The position numbers and the translations under genes were made by a program. This document shows, in pieces, positions 47,505 to 59,077 of a stretch of DNA of 64,000 bases. How positions within the stretch are numbered: position 1 is the first letter of the stretch; the number at the start of each line of letters is the position of its first letter. The notes under the pieces were generated by a model. It did no database searches and was not told the DNA's origin. It saw only the letters and a list, made by a program, of their open reading frames with translations. This DNA is from Gracilibacillus timonensis (GTDB taxonomy: Bacteria > Bacillota > Bacilli > Bacillales > Amphibacillaceae). The DNA is taken from contig NZ_FLKH01000008.1 in the NCBI RefSeq assembly GCF_900086715.1, forward strand, positions 62,001 to 126,000, in the 5' to 3' direction.

Positions 47505-48404
47505 TTAATAAGGCTGCCACTTTAATTGTTTTGCTTTTTCAAAACGTTTTTCCACTTCTGGCCAATAAACGATATTCCACCAGTTCTCGATGTACTTTTT
47601 TCGTTCATTTTGATATTTAAGATAATAGGCGTGCTCCCACACGTCCAATACGAGTAATGGAACCACATCCCATTGACTCAAGTTTTGGTGCTTCTCAGCT
47701 TGAAGGATTTCTAAGCGTCTCGCCCGTGGAGACCATACTAAAATAGCCCATCCTCCTCCTTCGACGGCATTGGCCGCTTCCGTAAACTGTTTCTTAAACG
47801 GCTCAAAACCTCCGAATGATCGCTGTATTTCTCTCATTAAATCACCTGAAGGCTGCCCGCCTCCTTGTGGACTCATTACACACCAAAAGATAGTATGGAG
47901 ATAGTGACCAGCACCATTAAATGCGAGCTCTCTTTCCCAATGCTTAATAAGATCAAAGTTATTCGTTGCACGTGCCTTTTGTAGTTCTTTTTCTGCTTTA
48001 TTCAGCCCATCTACATAGCTTTTATGATGCTTATCATGATGCAATCGCATCGTTTCTTGATCAATGTATGGCTCTAGCGCATCATAAGGGTATGGCAATG
48101 GCGGCAGCGTATGTCCACCAATCGGCACTTGGTTGTTTATTCGATCCTGATTCGTTGATTGTGGATGATTGGTCTCCGTCAAGTAGTTATTTAACTGTGT
48201 GTACAATTCACTTGCCTGTTGGTAAGCTTGCCAATCTTGCAGTGAGGTGTTACTTGAAAGATCCTGTTGCAATTGTGCTAATTTTTCTTCCCAATCTTGT
48301 AATTCCTTCGGGTTAGCATGTTCTCGAAATACTTGGATCGATGTGTGGTAAAATGCTTGAATTTCCTCACACCACAACTGGACTGATGAAAGATATGACG
48401 ACAA
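47505..48404 (-). CDS. sodF: Fe/Mn-family superoxide dismutase with N-terminal extension (SodF-like)
   Basis: 299 residues. About 100 N-terminal residues of helical, Gln-rich sequence precede the dismutase domain, as in B. subtilis SodF. Metal ligands are visible: His in MRLHHDKHHKSYVDGLN, His in GHYLHTIFW, and Asp/His in LDVWEHAYYLKY. It converts superoxide to peroxide and oxygen. The TTG at 48404 has GGGAGG 7 nt upstream. The role of the extension is unknown. Confidence 0.88.
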   Translation of the reverse strand: MSSYLSSVQLWCEEIQAFYHTSIQVFREHANPKELQDWEEKLAQLQQDLSSNTSLQDWQAYQQASELYTQLNNYLTETNHPQSTNQDRINNQVPIGGHTLPPLPYPYDALEPYIDQETMRLHHDKHHKSYVDGLNKAEKELQKARATNNFDLIKHWERELAFNGAGHYLHTIFWCVMSPQGGGQPSGDLMREIQRSFGGFEPFKKQFTEAANAVEGGGWAILVWSPRARRLEILQAEKHQNLSQWDVVPLLVLDVWEHAYYLKYQNERKKYIENWWNIVYWPEVEKRFEKAKQLKWQPY

Positions 48405-48524
48405 TATAAACCCTCCCAAATATTAGTCATTAACACTATATGCTAAGATTCGGAATAGTTTAACATCGGTTTTTAGATCAACAATATTCTTTTTCCCAAC
48501 GATGAAGTACACTATCTCGCCATG

Positions 48525-49376
48525 CTAGCCATGTTTTAATTGAATGACATTACCTGATGGATCCTTCGTGTAAAAAACATCCTTCTCCATTTGAACAAAG
48601 GCATCGATTGCTTGTAAATGATTGACTACTCGTATCAGCGCCTCCTCATCCGGATACAAAACAGTAAAAGAACGCAGCCCAACACTGTCAGCGGCTGGAG
48701 CTGGAGCATCATAACCATTCCATGTGTTCAAACCTATATGATGATGGTAATTTCCTGTTGAGATAAATAATGCTTGATTTCCCAGTTGACTAACGGTTTC
48801 AAAACCTAAACCTTTTTCATAAAAATCTTTGCTCTCTGACAGGTCGGTCACGTGTAGATGAATATGTCCCATAACCGTTTGTACTGGAAGGCCACGCCAT
48901 GCCCCTCGCTCTCCTTCTTTTAACAAATCCTCGATATCTAGCGGATCAACTGTCATTTCTACTTGTGCATCCTTCCACACCCATGTATCCGGTGCTCGAT
49001 CACGATATACTTCAATACCATTACCATCGGGATCATTGAAGTATAGCGCCTCACTTACTAGGTGATCTGCGGACGCTAAGGCTAAACCTGCTTCTGCACT
49101 ATGATAAATAAAGTTAGCAAGGTCCTTCCTAGTCGGTAACAGGATAGCAAAGTGATAAAGACCGGTTGTTCTGTGCTTCTTAGGCTGGGCATTATCTGGC
49201 TGCTCCAACGTGAGAATAGCTGTCACACCATCCGTAGTGAGTGAGGCAGTGGTAGTGGTTCTTTCTAGAATCTTGAATCCTAATAGCTCGTTATAAAAAG
49301 ACAAGGATCGTTCGAGACTGCTTACTTTGATCGTAACGTGACTTACATAGGTAGTTGGTTTTTGATGAAATTGCAT
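48525..49376 (-). CDS. VOC-family extradiol dioxygenase-like protein (CatE type)
   Basis: 283 residues made of two vicinal-oxygen-chelate modules (about 10-125 and 165-280). Likely metal ligands are His in GHIHLHVTDL, His near YHHHIGLNTW and Glu in the C-terminal strand region. It resembles B. subtilis CatE, a catechol 2,3-dioxygenase. AAAGGAG precedes the ATG at 49376. It lies between purD and sodF with no aromatic-degradation genes beside it, so the substrate is uncertain. Confidence 0.85.
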   Translation of the reverse strand: MQFHQKPTTYVSHVTIKVSSLERSLSFYNELLGFKILERTTTTASLTTDGVTAILTLEQPDNAQPKKHRTTGLYHFAILLPTRKDLANFIYHSAEAGLALASADHLVSEALYFNDPDGNGIEVYRDRAPDTWVWKDAQVEMTVDPLDIEDLLKEGERGAWRGLPVQTVMGHIHLHVTDLSESKDFYEKGLGFETVSQLGNQALFISTGNYHHHIGLNTWNGYDAPAPAADSVGLRSFTVLYPDEEALIRVVNHLQAIDAFVQMEKDVFYTKDPSGNVIQLKHG

Positions 49377-49510
49377 GGACAAACTCCTTTAATTACTTTT
49401 TGTAAGTTATTATACTTTTGTAATTAGAAAATGTCAAAGGTTTGCTCCCAGCAGAATCGAGCTGAACAATTGCATATCTTTTTGATCAAGTAACGTAATC
49501 AAAATAGACA

Positions 49511-49543
49511 TAAAAAATCCCGAAGGCTATCACCTCCGGGATT
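49511..49543 (-). terminator. Terminator of the purine operon
   Basis: Leftward RNA folds AATCCCGGAGG..CCTTCGGGATT (49543-49516) followed by TTTTTA, immediately after the purD stop. Confidence 0.9.
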
Positions 49544-49547
49544 ACCT

Positions 49548-50807
49548 TTATTCTTTTCCAGCAATTCCAATGTCAATACGATAAAAGAACGAATCTAATG
49601 GAGCAAACTTCGTTAAATATTGATAGATTTCCCGTTGAGCCTGCTCAGGCGTCTCTTGAAGGGAACCGACAAATAGGACGCGGCCGCCAGTGGAATAAAA
49701 ACTGCCATCCTCTGTCTGTACAGTACCGGCATGAATCACATAGACATCTTTATCCGTTGCTAAATCTGGAAGTTTGATATGCTTCTCATAAGTACCTGGA
49801 TAACCTGTGGAAGCAACGACGGCACCAATAGCGTAACCCGTTTTCCATGTTAACTGTGGATCACGGCCAGAAGTGACATCCTCAATCACCTGCAGCAAAT
49901 CATTTTCGAGTAGTGGCAGAACTACCTGTGTTTCAGGATCACCAAATCGAGCATTAAATTCAATCACTTTTGGACCAGTTTCCGTTTCAATCAAGCCGCC
50001 ATATAGCACACCCGTATAGGTTCTGCCTTCTTGTTGCATACCTTTTGCTACAGGTTTTAAAATCTGTTCGACGGTATATTCTACATCTTTTGGATCAAGA
50101 TCCGGCACTGGTGAAAATGCTCCCATTCCACCAGTATTGGGGCCCTCATCCAATGGATAGGCACGTTTGTAATCGCGAGCAGGCACCATTGGATATACAT
50201 TTTCGCCATCTACAAAAGCAAACAAGGAGAATTCTTTTCCTTCTAAGTATTCTTCAATGACCACATGACTGCCTGCAGCACCGAACTTATTATCAATGAG
50301 CATTTCCTCCACAGCCGTTAGAGCCTGCTGTTCCGTCGTGGCAACCACTACCCCTTTTCCAGCCGCTAGACCATCTGCCTTAATCACAATAGGGGCACCT
50401 TGTTTTCTAACGTAGGATTTGGCCTCCTCTACATCGGTAAAAGTGGCATAATCGGCCGTAGGAATACCATATTTTTTCATAAAGCCTTTGGCAAAATCTT
50501 TGCTTCCCTCAATCATGGCAGCGGCTTTAGACGGGCCGAATACCTTTAAATTTTTGGCACGGAAGGCATCGACTATCCCTTTAGTTAATGGGATCTCTGG
50601 ACCGACGATCGTCCAGTCGATCGCTTCCTTCTCCGCAAAGTCTACCAATTCACCGATCGCGTCATCTTTAATGGGAATACATACAGCGTCTTGGGCAATA
50701 CCGCCATTCCCCGGTGCCGCAAAAATCTCGGTCACCCGCTTGCTCTCTATCAACTTTTTCACGATGATATGCTCACGGCCACCACCGCCGATTACTAATA
50801 CTTTCAT
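49548..50807 (-). CDS. purD: Phosphoribosylamine-glycine ligase PurD
   Basis: 419 residues of the ATP-grasp family: GGGGREHIIVKKL at the N-terminus, the ATP loop IKADGLAAGKGVVVA, and metal-binding FNARFGDPETQVVLPLL. It makes glycinamide ribonucleotide, step 2 of purine synthesis. Last gene of the operon; separated from purH by a 338-bp gap holding a 51-bp repeat array. AAAGGAGG precedes the ATG. Confidence 0.97.
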   Translation of the reverse strand: MKVLVIGGGGREHIIVKKLIESKRVTEIFAAPGNGGIAQDAVCIPIKDDAIGELVDFAEKEAIDWTIVGPEIPLTKGIVDAFRAKNLKVFGPSKAAAMIEGSKDFAKGFMKKYGIPTADYATFTDVEEAKSYVRKQGAPIVIKADGLAAGKGVVVATTEQQALTAVEEMLIDNKFGAAGSHVVIEEYLEGKEFSLFAFVDGENVYPMVPARDYKRAYPLDEGPNTGGMGAFSPVPDLDPKDVEYTVEQILKPVAKGMQQEGRTYTGVLYGGLIETETGPKVIEFNARFGDPETQVVLPLLENDLLQVIEDVTSGRDPQLTWKTGYAIGAVVASTGYPGTYEKHIKLPDLATDKDVYVIHAGTVQTEDGSFYSTGGRVLFVGSLQETPEQAQREIYQYLTKFAPLDSFFYRIDIGIAGKE

Positions 50808-50894
50808 AGAAGGCCTCCTTTTTTCGAAACATTACATGGTCTTATCTGGTAATACGGTCATGTCGGACAACATTTAGTATATGCTTACGATTAT

Positions 50895-51110
50895 GGTCGT
50901 CATTTCCGTGATGACGACCATTTCTCAGCTCTCTCTTCGGATTTTGGGCGTCATTTCCGCGATAACGGCCATTTCTCAGCTCTCTCTTCGGATTTTGGGC
51001 GTCATTTCCACGATGACGGCCATTTCTCAGATCTCTCCTCGGATTTTGGGCGTCATTTCCACGATGACGGCCATTTTTGCGGCTTTGCCTCGGATTTTGG
51101 GCGTCATTTC
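50895..51110. repeat. Tandem repeat array, 51-bp period, about 4 copies, between purH and purD
   Basis: The word TCATTT recurs at 50900, 50951, 51002, 51053 and 51104, exactly 51 bp apart. Each unit reads GGGCGTCATTTCCRCGATGA then CGGCCATTT and a TCTC-rich, CGGATTTTG spacer, and contains a hairpin GGCGTCAT/ATGACGGCC. The last unit has diverged in the spacer. No protein-coding frame with a ribosome site is present. Confidence 0.9.
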
Positions 51111-51145
51111 ATTTTCTGCAACATCAAATAAATAACAAAACGCTC

Positions 51146-52678
51146 CTAGTGTTTAAAGTGGCGCATACTTGTCAACACCATCGCAATGCCATGTTTATTA
51201 CATTCGTCAATTGAATCCTGATCACGCTTGGATCCACCAGGTTGAATAATCGCACGAATGCCTGCTTTTGCTGCATTTTCAACGGTATCTGGCATTGGGA
51301 AAAAAGCATCAGAAGCGAGTACGGCACCCTCGGCCTTTTCACCAGCTTGTTCAAAGGCAATAGCTGCTGCTCCGACTCGATTCATTTGTCCGGCACCAAC
51401 GCCTAACGTCTGATCTGCCTTTGCCACAACGATCGCATTCGACTTGACGTGTTTGACAATCTTCCATGCGAATAATAATTCTTCGATTTCTTTTGCATCT
51501 GGTTTTCGATCGGTGACGACCTCTAAATCATCTGCCGTAACTGCTCCTTTGTCACGATCCTGTACAAGCAAACCACCCATCACACTGACAACTTTTTTCT
51601 TATCGCCTTGATTCATCGTCATTGGTATTTCTAATAAACGAATATTTTTCTTCACCGTTAATATTTCTAAAGCTTTCTCTGAAAAACTAGGTGCAATGAC
51701 AATCTCTAAGAAAATTTCCTTCAGCTGATTGGCTGTTGCTTCATCTACTTCACGATTCAAGGCAACAATACCGCCAAAAATCGATACCGGGTCAGCATCA
51801 TATGCCTTTTGAAAAGCATCAGAAAGATTATCGCCGATCCCTACACCACATGGGTTCATATGCTTCACGGCAACGGCTGCAGGCTGCTCCTCAAATTCCA
51901 AGACAATTTCCAATGCCGCATTGGCATCTTGAATATTATTGTAAGATAATTCTTTTCCATGTAACTGTTCAGCATTGGCAATCGAAGCTCCGCTTACATT
52001 GCCTTCTTTATAAAAAGCAGCTTCTTGATGTGGATTTTCGCCATAGCGCAATGATTGTACCTTTTCAAAGGTCTGTGTGAAGGTTTCCGGGTCTTGTTCC
52101 TCGGTAATATCAACAAAATAATTCGCAATCATGGCATCATAGTTTGCGGTATGACGGAACACTTTCGCTGCCAATGTCTTACGGAATTCCAGCGATCCTT
52201 CTCCTTCCAGGCTTGCAAGGACGGCGTCATAATCAGTTGGATCAACTACCACCGTGACATCACGAAAATTCTTCGAAGCAGCACGCAGCATGGTTGGCCC
52301 GCCAATATCAATATTTTCAATGGCGTCTTCTTCCGTTACATCTGGTTTCGCAATGGTTTCTTTAAATGGATAAAGATTCACCACAACGATATCAATTGGA
52401 GCAATATCACGTTCTGCTAATTGCTGCAGGTGAGATTCTTCGTCACGTCGAGCTAATAATCCCGCATGAATAAAAGGGTGCAATGTTTTCACACGACCGT
52501 CAAGGATCTCATCAAAATGGGTAATTTCGGAAACAGCCTTAGCTGGTAGCCCTGCCTCCTGTAATGCTCGTAATGTTCCTCCGGTTGAGATAAGCTCATA
52601 ACCTAATTTATCTAATCCTTCTGCAAAAGGTACTAGATTGCTTTTATCTGATACGCTTAATAGTGCACGTTTTTTCAA
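51146..52678 (-). CDS. purH: Bifunctional AICAR transformylase/IMP cyclohydrolase PurH
   Basis: 510 residues. The N-terminal MGS-like cyclohydrolase ([19 protein letters not shown], about 1-195) and the C-terminal transformylase ([27 protein letters not shown]) catalyse the last two steps to IMP. The start is TTG at 52678, overlapping the purN stop (TTGA), with GGAGAATC upstream. Confidence 0.97.
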   Translation of the reverse strand: MKKRALLSVSDKSNLVPFAEGLDKLGYELISTGGTLRALQEAGLPAKAVSEITHFDEILDGRVKTLHPFIHAGLLARRDEESHLQQLAERDIAPIDIVVVNLYPFKETIAKPDVTEEDAIENIDIGGPTMLRAASKNFRDVTVVVDPTDYDAVLASLEGEGSLEFRKTLAAKVFRHTANYDAMIANYFVDITEEQDPETFTQTFEKVQSLRYGENPHQEAAFYKEGNVSGASIANAEQLHGKELSYNNIQDANAALEIVLEFEEQPAAVAVKHMNPCGVGIGDNLSDAFQKAYDADPVSIFGGIVALNREVDEATANQLKEIFLEIVIAPSFSEKALEILTVKKNIRLLEIPMTMNQGDKKKVVSVMGGLLVQDRDKGAVTADDLEVVTDRKPDAKEIEELLFAWKIVKHVKSNAIVVAKADQTLGVGAGQMNRVGAAAIAFEQAGEKAEGAVLASDAFFPMPDTVENAAKAGIRAIIQPGGSKRDQDSIDECNKHGIAMVLTSMRHFKH

Positions 52679-53247
52679 GATGATTCTCCTTCCCTGATCA
52701 ATTTCTGTATGGTTGTTGGATAAAGTGTATGTTCTACACGCTGAATGGCTGCCTGCAAATCAGCTTTTTTCATATCATCTGCAACAGCTACAGCTTCCTG
52801 TGCAATAATTTTTCCTGTGTCCATCCCAGCGTCCACATAATGAATGGTCACACCAGTAACTTTCACGCCTGCTTCCATAGCTTGACCAATCGCATCTAAT
52901 CCTGGGAATGAAGGAAGCAGCGAAGGATGAATATTAATCATCTTACCTTCGTATGCATGCAAAAGCGTTTCTCCCACTATGCGCATATAACCAGCCAAAA
53001 TGATCCATTCAACCCCTTTTTCACGTAACTGTTTGACTATTTCTGTTTCAAAGGCTATTTTATTAGAAAATTGTTTCGGTTCAAATACAAATGTATCGAT
53101 TCCATTTGCCTTCTCCACGACAGCTGCATGTGGCTTATCGCATACAAGCAGTGCTATCTCCGCGTCGAGGCTTCCTTGTTCGATTGCTTCTTGCAATGCC
53201 TCATAGTTACTGCCTGTACCAGAAGCAAATACCGCTAACCTAGTCAT
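52675..53247 (-). CDS. purN: Phosphoribosylglycinamide formyltransferase PurN
   Basis: 190 residues. The formyl-folate enzyme motifs are [10 protein letters not shown], then [33 protein letters not shown] with the catalytic Asn-His pair, and [13 protein letters not shown]-like [14 protein letters not shown]. It adds the first formyl carbon of the purine ring. It overlaps purM by 8 nt, so translation is coupled. Confidence 0.97.
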   Translation of the reverse strand: MTRLAVFASGTGSNYEALQEAIEQGSLDAEIALLVCDKPHAAVVEKANGIDTFVFEPKQFSNKIAFETEIVKQLREKGVEWIILAGYMRIVGETLLHAYEGKMINIHPSLLPSFPGLDAIGQAMEAGVKVTGVTIHYVDAGMDTGKIIAQEAVAVADDMKKADLQAAIQRVEHTLYPTTIQKLIREGESS

Positions 53248-54268
53248 GAGAGAAACTCACCCCGGTTTCTGTTGTCACTTCACCGATTAGGTAGGCTTGT
53301 TCGCCAATATCCTCCAGTAATTGCAAGGCCAGCTCCGCTTCATGAGCCTCTACTACGACAGCCATGCCAACCCCCATGTTAAAGACGCCGTACATTTCTT
53401 CGTCTGATAGGGAGGCCTGCTGCTGCAAATAATCAAAGATGGCAGGACGCTTCCATGAACCCTGCTTCATGTGGACACCTAGATGTTCCGGAATAGCCCT
53501 TGGCAGATTCTCATAAAAACCTCCGCCCGTAATATGGCTGATACCTTTAATCGTGAGGTCTTGTTTTAGCTGTTGAATCGCCTTAGTATAAATCTTCGTT
53601 GGTGTAAGTAAAGCCTCTCCCAATGTAGTTCCTAGCTCCGCCGTTTCTTGCTGATAAGTTAAACCTTGCTGTTCGATGATTTTCCTAACCAAAGAAAAAC
53701 CGTTAGAATGCACACCAGAGGAGGATAGACCAATAATCTTGTCACCAGGCTCCACCGACTCACCAGTGATTAATTGAGCTTTATCAGCGATACCAACAAC
53801 AAAACCGGCAAGATCATACTCTTCTTCACTATACATACCTGGCATTTCGGCCGTTTCCCCGCCAATAAGAGCAGCATTACTTTGCACACAGCCTTCCGAA
53901 ATCCCTTTGACAATTTGTTCGATTTTGGCTGGTTGATTTTTCCCGCAGGCAATATAATCCAAGAAAAAAATCGGATCCGCACCTTGGGCAATGATATCAT
54001 TCACACACATAGCCACAAGATCAATCCCCACGGTATCATGTTTATCCATGGTAAATGCAAGTTTCAATTTTGTGCCCACTCCATCAGTACCAGAAACAAG
54101 CACGGGTTCTTGATAAGAAAACTTACTGATATCAAACAAACCAGCAAAAGCTCCGACTCCGCCCATTACTTCGGAACGATTCGTCTTAGCAATATGCTTT
54201 TTCATTAGCTTTACTGCTTGATAGCCCGCTTGCACATCGACACCTGCGTCTTTGTAAATATCACTCAT
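53240..54268 (-). CDS. purM: Phosphoribosylformylglycinamidine cyclo-ligase PurM
   Basis: 342 residues: [15 protein letters not shown], the substrate loop [32 protein letters not shown] and [11 protein letters not shown] are all PurM signatures. It closes the imidazole ring to give AIR. The gene is preceded by a 277-bp gap with two 51-bp repeat units. Confidence 0.97.
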   Translation of the reverse strand: MSDIYKDAGVDVQAGYQAVKLMKKHIAKTNRSEVMGGVGAFAGLFDISKFSYQEPVLVSGTDGVGTKLKLAFTMDKHDTVGIDLVAMCVNDIIAQGADPIFFLDYIACGKNQPAKIEQIVKGISEGCVQSNAALIGGETAEMPGMYSEEEYDLAGFVVGIADKAQLITGESVEPGDKIIGLSSSGVHSNGFSLVRKIIEQQGLTYQQETAELGTTLGEALLTPTKIYTKAIQQLKQDLTIKGISHITGGGFYENLPRAIPEHLGVHMKQGSWKRPAIFDYLQQQASLSDEEMYGVFNMGVGMAVVVEAHEAELALQLLEDIGEQAYLIGEVTTETGVSFSHD

Positions 54269-54380
54269 ATTAGATGTACTCCTTTTGTTATAAAATCAAT
54301 CGAGAGTGGTTCGCCATCTGTTCATTAACTTCATTTACCGACAAAATAGGGGCGATACCCCTTTATTATTTGTTAGAAGA

Positions 54381-54482
54381 TTCTTACGGACAGTGTTTCG
54401 CATTTCCCGCTTTTTTTGTCCGTTAGATCCATTCTTACGGACAGTATTTCGCGTTCCCCGCTTTTTTTGTCCGTTAGATTTC
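54381..54482. repeat. Two tandem 51-bp repeats between purF and purM
   Basis: Units 54381-54431 and 54432-54482 begin TTCTTACGGACAGT and end TTTTTTTGTCCGTTAGAT, differing at only a few positions. Each unit forms a hairpin TCTTACGGACA/TGTCCGTTAGA. The period is the same 51 bp as in the purH-purD array although the sequence differs. The rest of 54269-54545 shows no gene. Confidence 0.85.
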
Positions 54483-54545
54483 AAAATGGGCGAGCTTTCG
54501 GAAGATCTAGTTAAAACTATCAATCATTTTCCAAGACCCGCTTGG

Positions 54546-55958
54546 TCAATCTTTATAAGCAGGAATAACGGTATCTGGATAGATTTCCGTTGGGTAATTG
54601 CCTGTGAAACATGCCTGGCAAATACCATGCTGCTGGCGATCACGATCTGATACGATGGAGGCTTCTAAACCCTCGGTAGATAAAAAAGCTAAGCTGTCAG
54701 CGCCAATAATCTCACGCATATCTTCGATCGAATGGTTGGCGGCAATTAACTCTCCTTTTGTCGATGTATCAATCCCATAATAACAAGGATTCTGAATTGG
54801 TGGTGAGGCGATACGCACATGTACCTCGGTAGCTCCCGCTTCTTTTAATAACCGTACAATTCGGCGGCTCGTGGTGCCACGTACGATCGAGTCATCCACC
54901 ATTACCACTCGTTTACCATCGACAATCCCTCGAACAGCGGAAAGTTTCATCTTCACACCTTGCTCCCGAAGCTCTTGTGAGGGCTGAATAAAGGTCCGGC
55001 CAACGTAACGATTCTTGATCAGTCCTAGTTCATATGGGATTCCCGCTTCCTCTGAAAAACCGATCGCTGCAGAAATACTGGAATCTGGCACACCTGTAAC
55101 CACATCCGCTTCAATCGGTGCCTCTTGTGCCAATTGTTTACCCATTGTCTTCCGACTAGCATGGACATTGAGTTCATTCAAATCACTATCCGGGCGGGAA
55201 AAATAAACATATTCCATCGAGCATAAGGTACGCTCCATTGGTGACGTGAACTCCTTGGCTCGCAAACCATCTTCATCAATGATAATCAATTCCCCAGGGC
55301 GAACCTCTCTTTCATACGTCGCACCAATTAAATCAAAGGCACATGTTTCGGAGGCTACCACATAGGCATCACCTAACCGCCCAATCGACAACGGTCGCAA
55401 TCCACGTGGATCCTGTCCAACAAACATCTGCTTCTCGGTTAAAAGAGCAAAAGCATAGGCTCCTTTTATCATACCTAAAGCGGAGGCAATCGCGTCCTCC
55501 ATCGGAATATGACCATTGCGCTTGACTAAATGGGCGATGACTTCTGTATCAGAGGTCGTTTGTAAAATACTTCCTTGTGCTTCCAGCTGGCTTTTCAATT
55601 GATGGGCATTCACCAAATTTCCGTTGTGTGCAAGTGCCATACTATTTGTTTGGGATCGGAAGACAAGCGGCTGTACATTCTCATAACCGCCTCCTCCCTG
55701 TGTAGCATAACGCACATGTCCGATCGCTGCATGTCCCGGCAAACCAGAGAACTTATCCTCTGAAAATACCTCATTCACTAAACCTGTTCCTTTATGCAAA
55801 TGTAATTTCTCGCGATCTGTGGTGACAATTCCAGCCCCTTCTTGTCCACGATGCTGGAGGGCATGCAGTCCATAATAGGTCATTTCTGCTGCTTTCTCAT
55901 GTCCCCAGATGGCGAAGACACCACATTCTTCATTTAAGCCTTTGATTTCAGCAAGCAA
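54546..55958 (-). CDS. purF: Amidophosphoribosyltransferase PurF
   Basis: 470 residues. An 11-residue propeptide ([11 protein letters not shown]) precedes the catalytic Cys of the Ntn glutaminase (CGVFAIWGH), followed by [11 protein letters not shown] and the PRPP site [13 protein letters not shown]. Cys residues near the C-terminus (GICQACFTG) match the iron-sulfur type of B. subtilis. First committed step of purine synthesis. The TTG at 55958 has AAAGGAG upstream and reproduces the B. subtilis start. It overlaps the end of purL. Confidence 0.96.
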   Translation of the reverse strand: MLAEIKGLNEECGVFAIWGHEKAAEMTYYGLHALQHRGQEGAGIVTTDREKLHLHKGTGLVNEVFSEDKFSGLPGHAAIGHVRYATQGGGGYENVQPLVFRSQTNSMALAHNGNLVNAHQLKSQLEAQGSILQTTSDTEVIAHLVKRNGHIPMEDAIASALGMIKGAYAFALLTEKQMFVGQDPRGLRPLSIGRLGDAYVVASETCAFDLIGATYEREVRPGELIIIDEDGLRAKEFTSPMERTLCSMEYVYFSRPDSDLNELNVHASRKTMGKQLAQEAPIEADVVTGVPDSSISAAIGFSEEAGIPYELGLIKNRYVGRTFIQPSQELREQGVKMKLSAVRGIVDGKRVVMVDDSIVRGTTSRRIVRLLKEAGATEVHVRIASPPIQNPCYYGIDTSTKGELIAANHSIEDMREIIGADSLAFLSTEGLEASIVSDRDRQQHGICQACFTGNYPTEIYPDTVIPAYKD

Positions 55959-58162
55959 GGTAAAGCTCCTTTCCACAGCTGTTGTAATGCTGATACATCT
56001 TCTGTGATTGCTTCCGTTTTATCTATATGAATAACCAATTGATTCGTATCTGTAACCTTTCCAATCCGTTGCGCAGCATCGACTTGTCCTTCAAATGCCT
56101 CGCTGTTTTGTTCAGAGACACTCACTAGAAAGCGTGACTGAGATTCACTAAATAAAGCACTAGTCAGGTCACCGCGTAGTTCCAAATCCGCTCCTAAAAC
56201 ATGAGAACTAAATAAGCTCTCTGCTAAGGCGACGCCCAATCCACCTTCGGATAGATCGTGAGCAGAAACCACTAATCCTGCTTGAATTGCAGCCAATACT
56301 TGTGACTGACGTGTTTTTTCAACTTCTAAATCAATCGCTGGGGCCTTCCCAAAATAACGACCTTCTAATAAATTCTGCAATTCGCTTCCGCCAAATTCTG
56401 GGCTGGTTTCCCCGATAACGTAGATCAAATCACCCGCTTGTTGAAAATGAGAAGGTGTAATATCGGCAAGTGATTGATGTAAACCAACCATCCCTACAAT
56501 CGGTGTTGGAAAAATGGCTTGTCCGTTGGATTCATTATATAAGGAAACATTTCCGCTAATCACTGGGGTGTCCAGTTCAAGGCTTGCCGCACTCATTCCA
56601 TCGACACTTTTTTCCATTTGCCAGAAGTTCTCTGGCTTATCTGGATTACCGAAATTTAATCCATCGGTTAAAGCAAGCGGCTTAGCTCCTGATGCGATAA
56701 TATTACGTGCCGCCTCTGCTACGGCAATCTTTCCGCCCGTCTCTGGATCTAAATAAATATAGCGAGAATTACAATCCGTCGTCATCGCAATCGCCTTGTC
56801 ATAACCCTGAATCCGAACAACCGCTGCGTCCGATCCTGGTGAAAATACCGTATTGGCCTGCACCATGGAATCGTACTGATCATAGACATATTCCTTGCTT
56901 GCGATTGTCGGCTGCTGTAATAGCTGTTTTAATGTTTCCGCATGATCGGTTACTTGCGGCTGATAAGGCGCCATCGCTTGATATTCTTGAAAATAAGCCG
57001 GTACCTTGGAATCTTTATAAAAAATTGGCGCGTCTTCCGCTAAATGATCAACAGGAATATCTGCCACCACTTCGCCCTTATGTAGCAAGCGGAACTTGTT
57101 ATCTGTCGTTACCTTTCCTACTGCGACGGCATCCAAATTATATTTTTTGAAAATATCGATGATTTCTTGTTCTTCCCCTTTTTTCACGCATAAGAGCATC
57201 CGCTCTTGGGACTCGGATAACATCATTTCATAAGCTGTCATCTGCTCTTCACGCTGAGGAATAAAGTCAAGGTTCATTTCCATTCCCATGCCGGCCTTAC
57301 TTGCCATCTCACTTGCTGAAGAAGTTAAACCGGCGGCGCCCATATCCTGAATACCAACCAACGCATCCGATTGGATCACTTCAAGACAGGCTTCGATCAA
57401 TAACTTCTCCATAAAAGGGTCCCCGACTTGAACATTGGACCGTTTACTCTCGGAATCTTCGGTCAAGTCTTCTGAAGCAAAGGTTGCCCCATGAATACCG
57501 TCACGACCCGTTTTAGACCCGACATACATGATCGTGTTACCCTCTCCGTCAGCGATTCCTTTTTGAATATCTTTGGTATCAATCAAGCCGACACACATAG
57601 CGTTAACTAACGGGTTCCCCTGATAGGAATCATCAAACTGGACTTCTCCGCCAACTGTTGGGACACCGACACAATTCCCATACCCGGCAATACCGTGGAC
57701 CACTTCTTCAAACAGGTATTTGACTCTACCATTCGTTAAATTACCAAAACGCAAGGAATTCAGGGAAGCAATCGGACGAGCCCCCATCGAGAATACATCA
57801 CGGATAATACCGCCTACTCCAGTTGCTGCCCCTTGATACGGCTCTACCGCAGATGGATGGTTATGACTTTCTACTTTAAACACAACACCCTGACCATCAC
57901 CAATATCAACAATGCCTGCTCCTTCACCCGGACCCTGCACAACTTGAGGTCCTTCGGTTGGGAATTTCTTCAGTAATGGTTTGGAAGTTTTATAGCTACA
58001 ATGCTCCGACCACATCACCGAGAAAATACCGATCTCGGTAAAGTTCGGTTGACGTCCCATAATATCCTTAATCATGTCATACTCTTTATCGGTTAAACCC
58101 ATTTCTTGATAGACTTTCTCTTGTTCAATTTGCTCTGGACTGATTTCAGACGCCTGCAACAT
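55934..58162 (-). CDS. purL: Phosphoribosylformylglycinamidine synthase, large subunit PurL
   Basis: 742 residues, the small form that needs PurQ and Pur[23 protein letters not shown] and the ATP-binding [28 protein letters not shown] motif are present, with two AIRS-like halves. It uses ATP and ammonia from PurQ to convert FGAR to FGAM. It overlaps purQ by 17 nt and purF by 25 nt. Confidence 0.97.
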   Translation of the reverse strand: MLQASEISPEQIEQEKVYQEMGLTDKEYDMIKDIMGRQPNFTEIGIFSVMWSEHCSYKTSKPLLKKFPTEGPQVVQGPGEGAGIVDIGDGQGVVFKVESHNHPSAVEPYQGAATGVGGIIRDVFSMGARPIASLNSLRFGNLTNGRVKYLFEEVVHGIAGYGNCVGVPTVGGEVQFDDSYQGNPLVNAMCVGLIDTKDIQKGIADGEGNTIMYVGSKTGRDGIHGATFASEDLTEDSESKRSNVQVGDPFMEKLLIEACLEVIQSDALVGIQDMGAAGLTSSASEMASKAGMGMEMNLDFIPQREEQMTAYEMMLSESQERMLLCVKKGEEQEIIDIFKKYNLDAVAVGKVTTDNKFRLLHKGEVVADIPVDHLAEDAPIFYKDSKVPAYFQEYQAMAPYQPQVTDHAETLKQLLQQPTIASKEYVYDQYDSMVQANTVFSPGSDAAVVRIQGYDKAIAMTTDCNSRYIYLDPETGGKIAVAEAARNIIASGAKPLALTDGLNFGNPDKPENFWQMEKSVDGMSAASLELDTPVISGNVSLYNESNGQAIFPTPIVGMVGLHQSLADITPSHFQQAGDLIYVIGETSPEFGGSELQNLLEGRYFGKAPAIDLEVEKTRQSQVLAAIQAGLVVSAHDLSEGGLGVALAESLFSSHVLGADLELRGDLTSALFSESQSRFLVSVSEQNSEAFEGQVDAAQRIGKVTDTNQLVIHIDKTEAITEDVSALQQLWKGALPCLLKSKA

Positions 58163-58829
58163 AACGTTCCCTCCAATTTACCAACATGGATTGAAATAAC
58201 TTCCGGCCATCTTCACTATTCAAAATAGCCTCCACGGCACGTTCTGGGTGTGGCATCATCCCAAGAACATTGCCTTGTTCATTGATAATACCGGCAATAT
58301 CAGCCACCGAGCCATTTGGATTGTTTTGATACGTAAATACAATTTGGTTATTTGCTTGAAGACGTGAAAGTGTTTCCTCGTCGCAATAATAGTTTCCTTC
58401 ATTATGAGCAATCGGAATCGAGATGACTTCGCCTTCTTGATATTCTGTCGTAAACTGTGTCTGATTGTTTGTCACAATCAAATCTTCAAAATGACACATA
58501 AACTTAAGATTTTTATTACGTAATAGAGCACCTGGAAGTAATCCTGCCTCTAGCAAAATCTGAAAACCATTACAGACACCTAAAATCGGCACCCCGGTTT
58601 CTGCCTTCTCACGTAATTGTGTCACTACGCTAGAGGTAGAGGCAATCGCACCACAACGTAAATAATCACCATAAGAAAAACCACCAGGAATTAGAATAGC
58701 ATCATAGCCATCCAAATTGGCATCCTTATACCAGACTAAATCAGCCTCTTCTCCTAGTACCTCTTGCGCTGCGTAATGCATATCGCGGTCACAGTTGGAA
58801 CCAGGGAAAACTACGACAGCAAATTTCAC
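58146..58829 (-). CDS. purQ: FGAM synthase glutaminase subunit PurQ
   Basis: 227 residues, class I glutamine amidotransferase: the nucleophile Cys in [32 protein letters not shown], and the His/Glu pair in MPHPERAVE. It supplies ammonia to PurL. The GTG at 58829 overlaps the purS stop (GTGA), with GAGGAGG upstream. Confidence 0.96.
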   Translation of the reverse strand: MKFAVVVFPGSNCDRDMHYAAQEVLGEEADLVWYKDANLDGYDAILIPGGFSYGDYLRCGAIASTSSVVTQLREKAETGVPILGVCNGFQILLEAGLLPGALLRNKNLKFMCHFEDLIVTNNQTQFTTEYQEGEVISIPIAHNEGNYYCDEETLSRLQANNQIVFTYQNNPNGSVADIAGIINEQGNVLGMMPHPERAVEAILNSEDGRKLFQSMLVNWRERYVAGV

Positions 58830-59077
58830 TGGGCAACCTCCTCATCTACCGTATAAGAATAATTTTCAATTACGGGATTGGCAAGCAGTTTGTTACACAT
58901 ATCTTCTATTTCTTGCTCGATATCAGCGTTATCTTGCACGGTTAATTCCAAATATTTACCGACACGTACCTCTTGTACATTGTTATACCCTAATGTATTC
59001 AACGAATTTTGGACGGCCTTCCCTTGTGGATCTAATACGCCTTCTTTTAATGTCACATGAACTTTTACTAGTTTCAT
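58826..59077 (-). CDS. purS: FGAM synthase subunit PurS
   Basis: 83 residues: [27 protein letters not shown] and [23 protein letters not shown] are the PurS signatures. It bridges PurL and PurQ. Its ATG overlaps the purC stop (ATGA). Confidence 0.95.
   Translation of the reverse strand: MKLVKVHVTLKEGVLDPQGKAVQNSLNTLGYNNVQEVRVGKYLELTVQDNADIEQEIEDMCNKLLANPVIENYSYTVDEEVAQ

Noticed and set aside
47169-47520. Two overlapping minus-strand ORFs after sodF
   Set aside because: They lie in repeat-rich, terminator-bearing sequence with no ribosome sites or recognisable domains.
50895-51110. CRISPR-like array
   Set aside because: Units are contiguous and uniform with no unique spacers, and there are no cas genes.
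50881-51135. Plus-strand ORF of 84 codons with 17-residue repeats
   Set aside because: It is open only because 51 is a multiple of 3. It has no ribosome site, runs antisense to the pur operon, and the repeats explain it fully.
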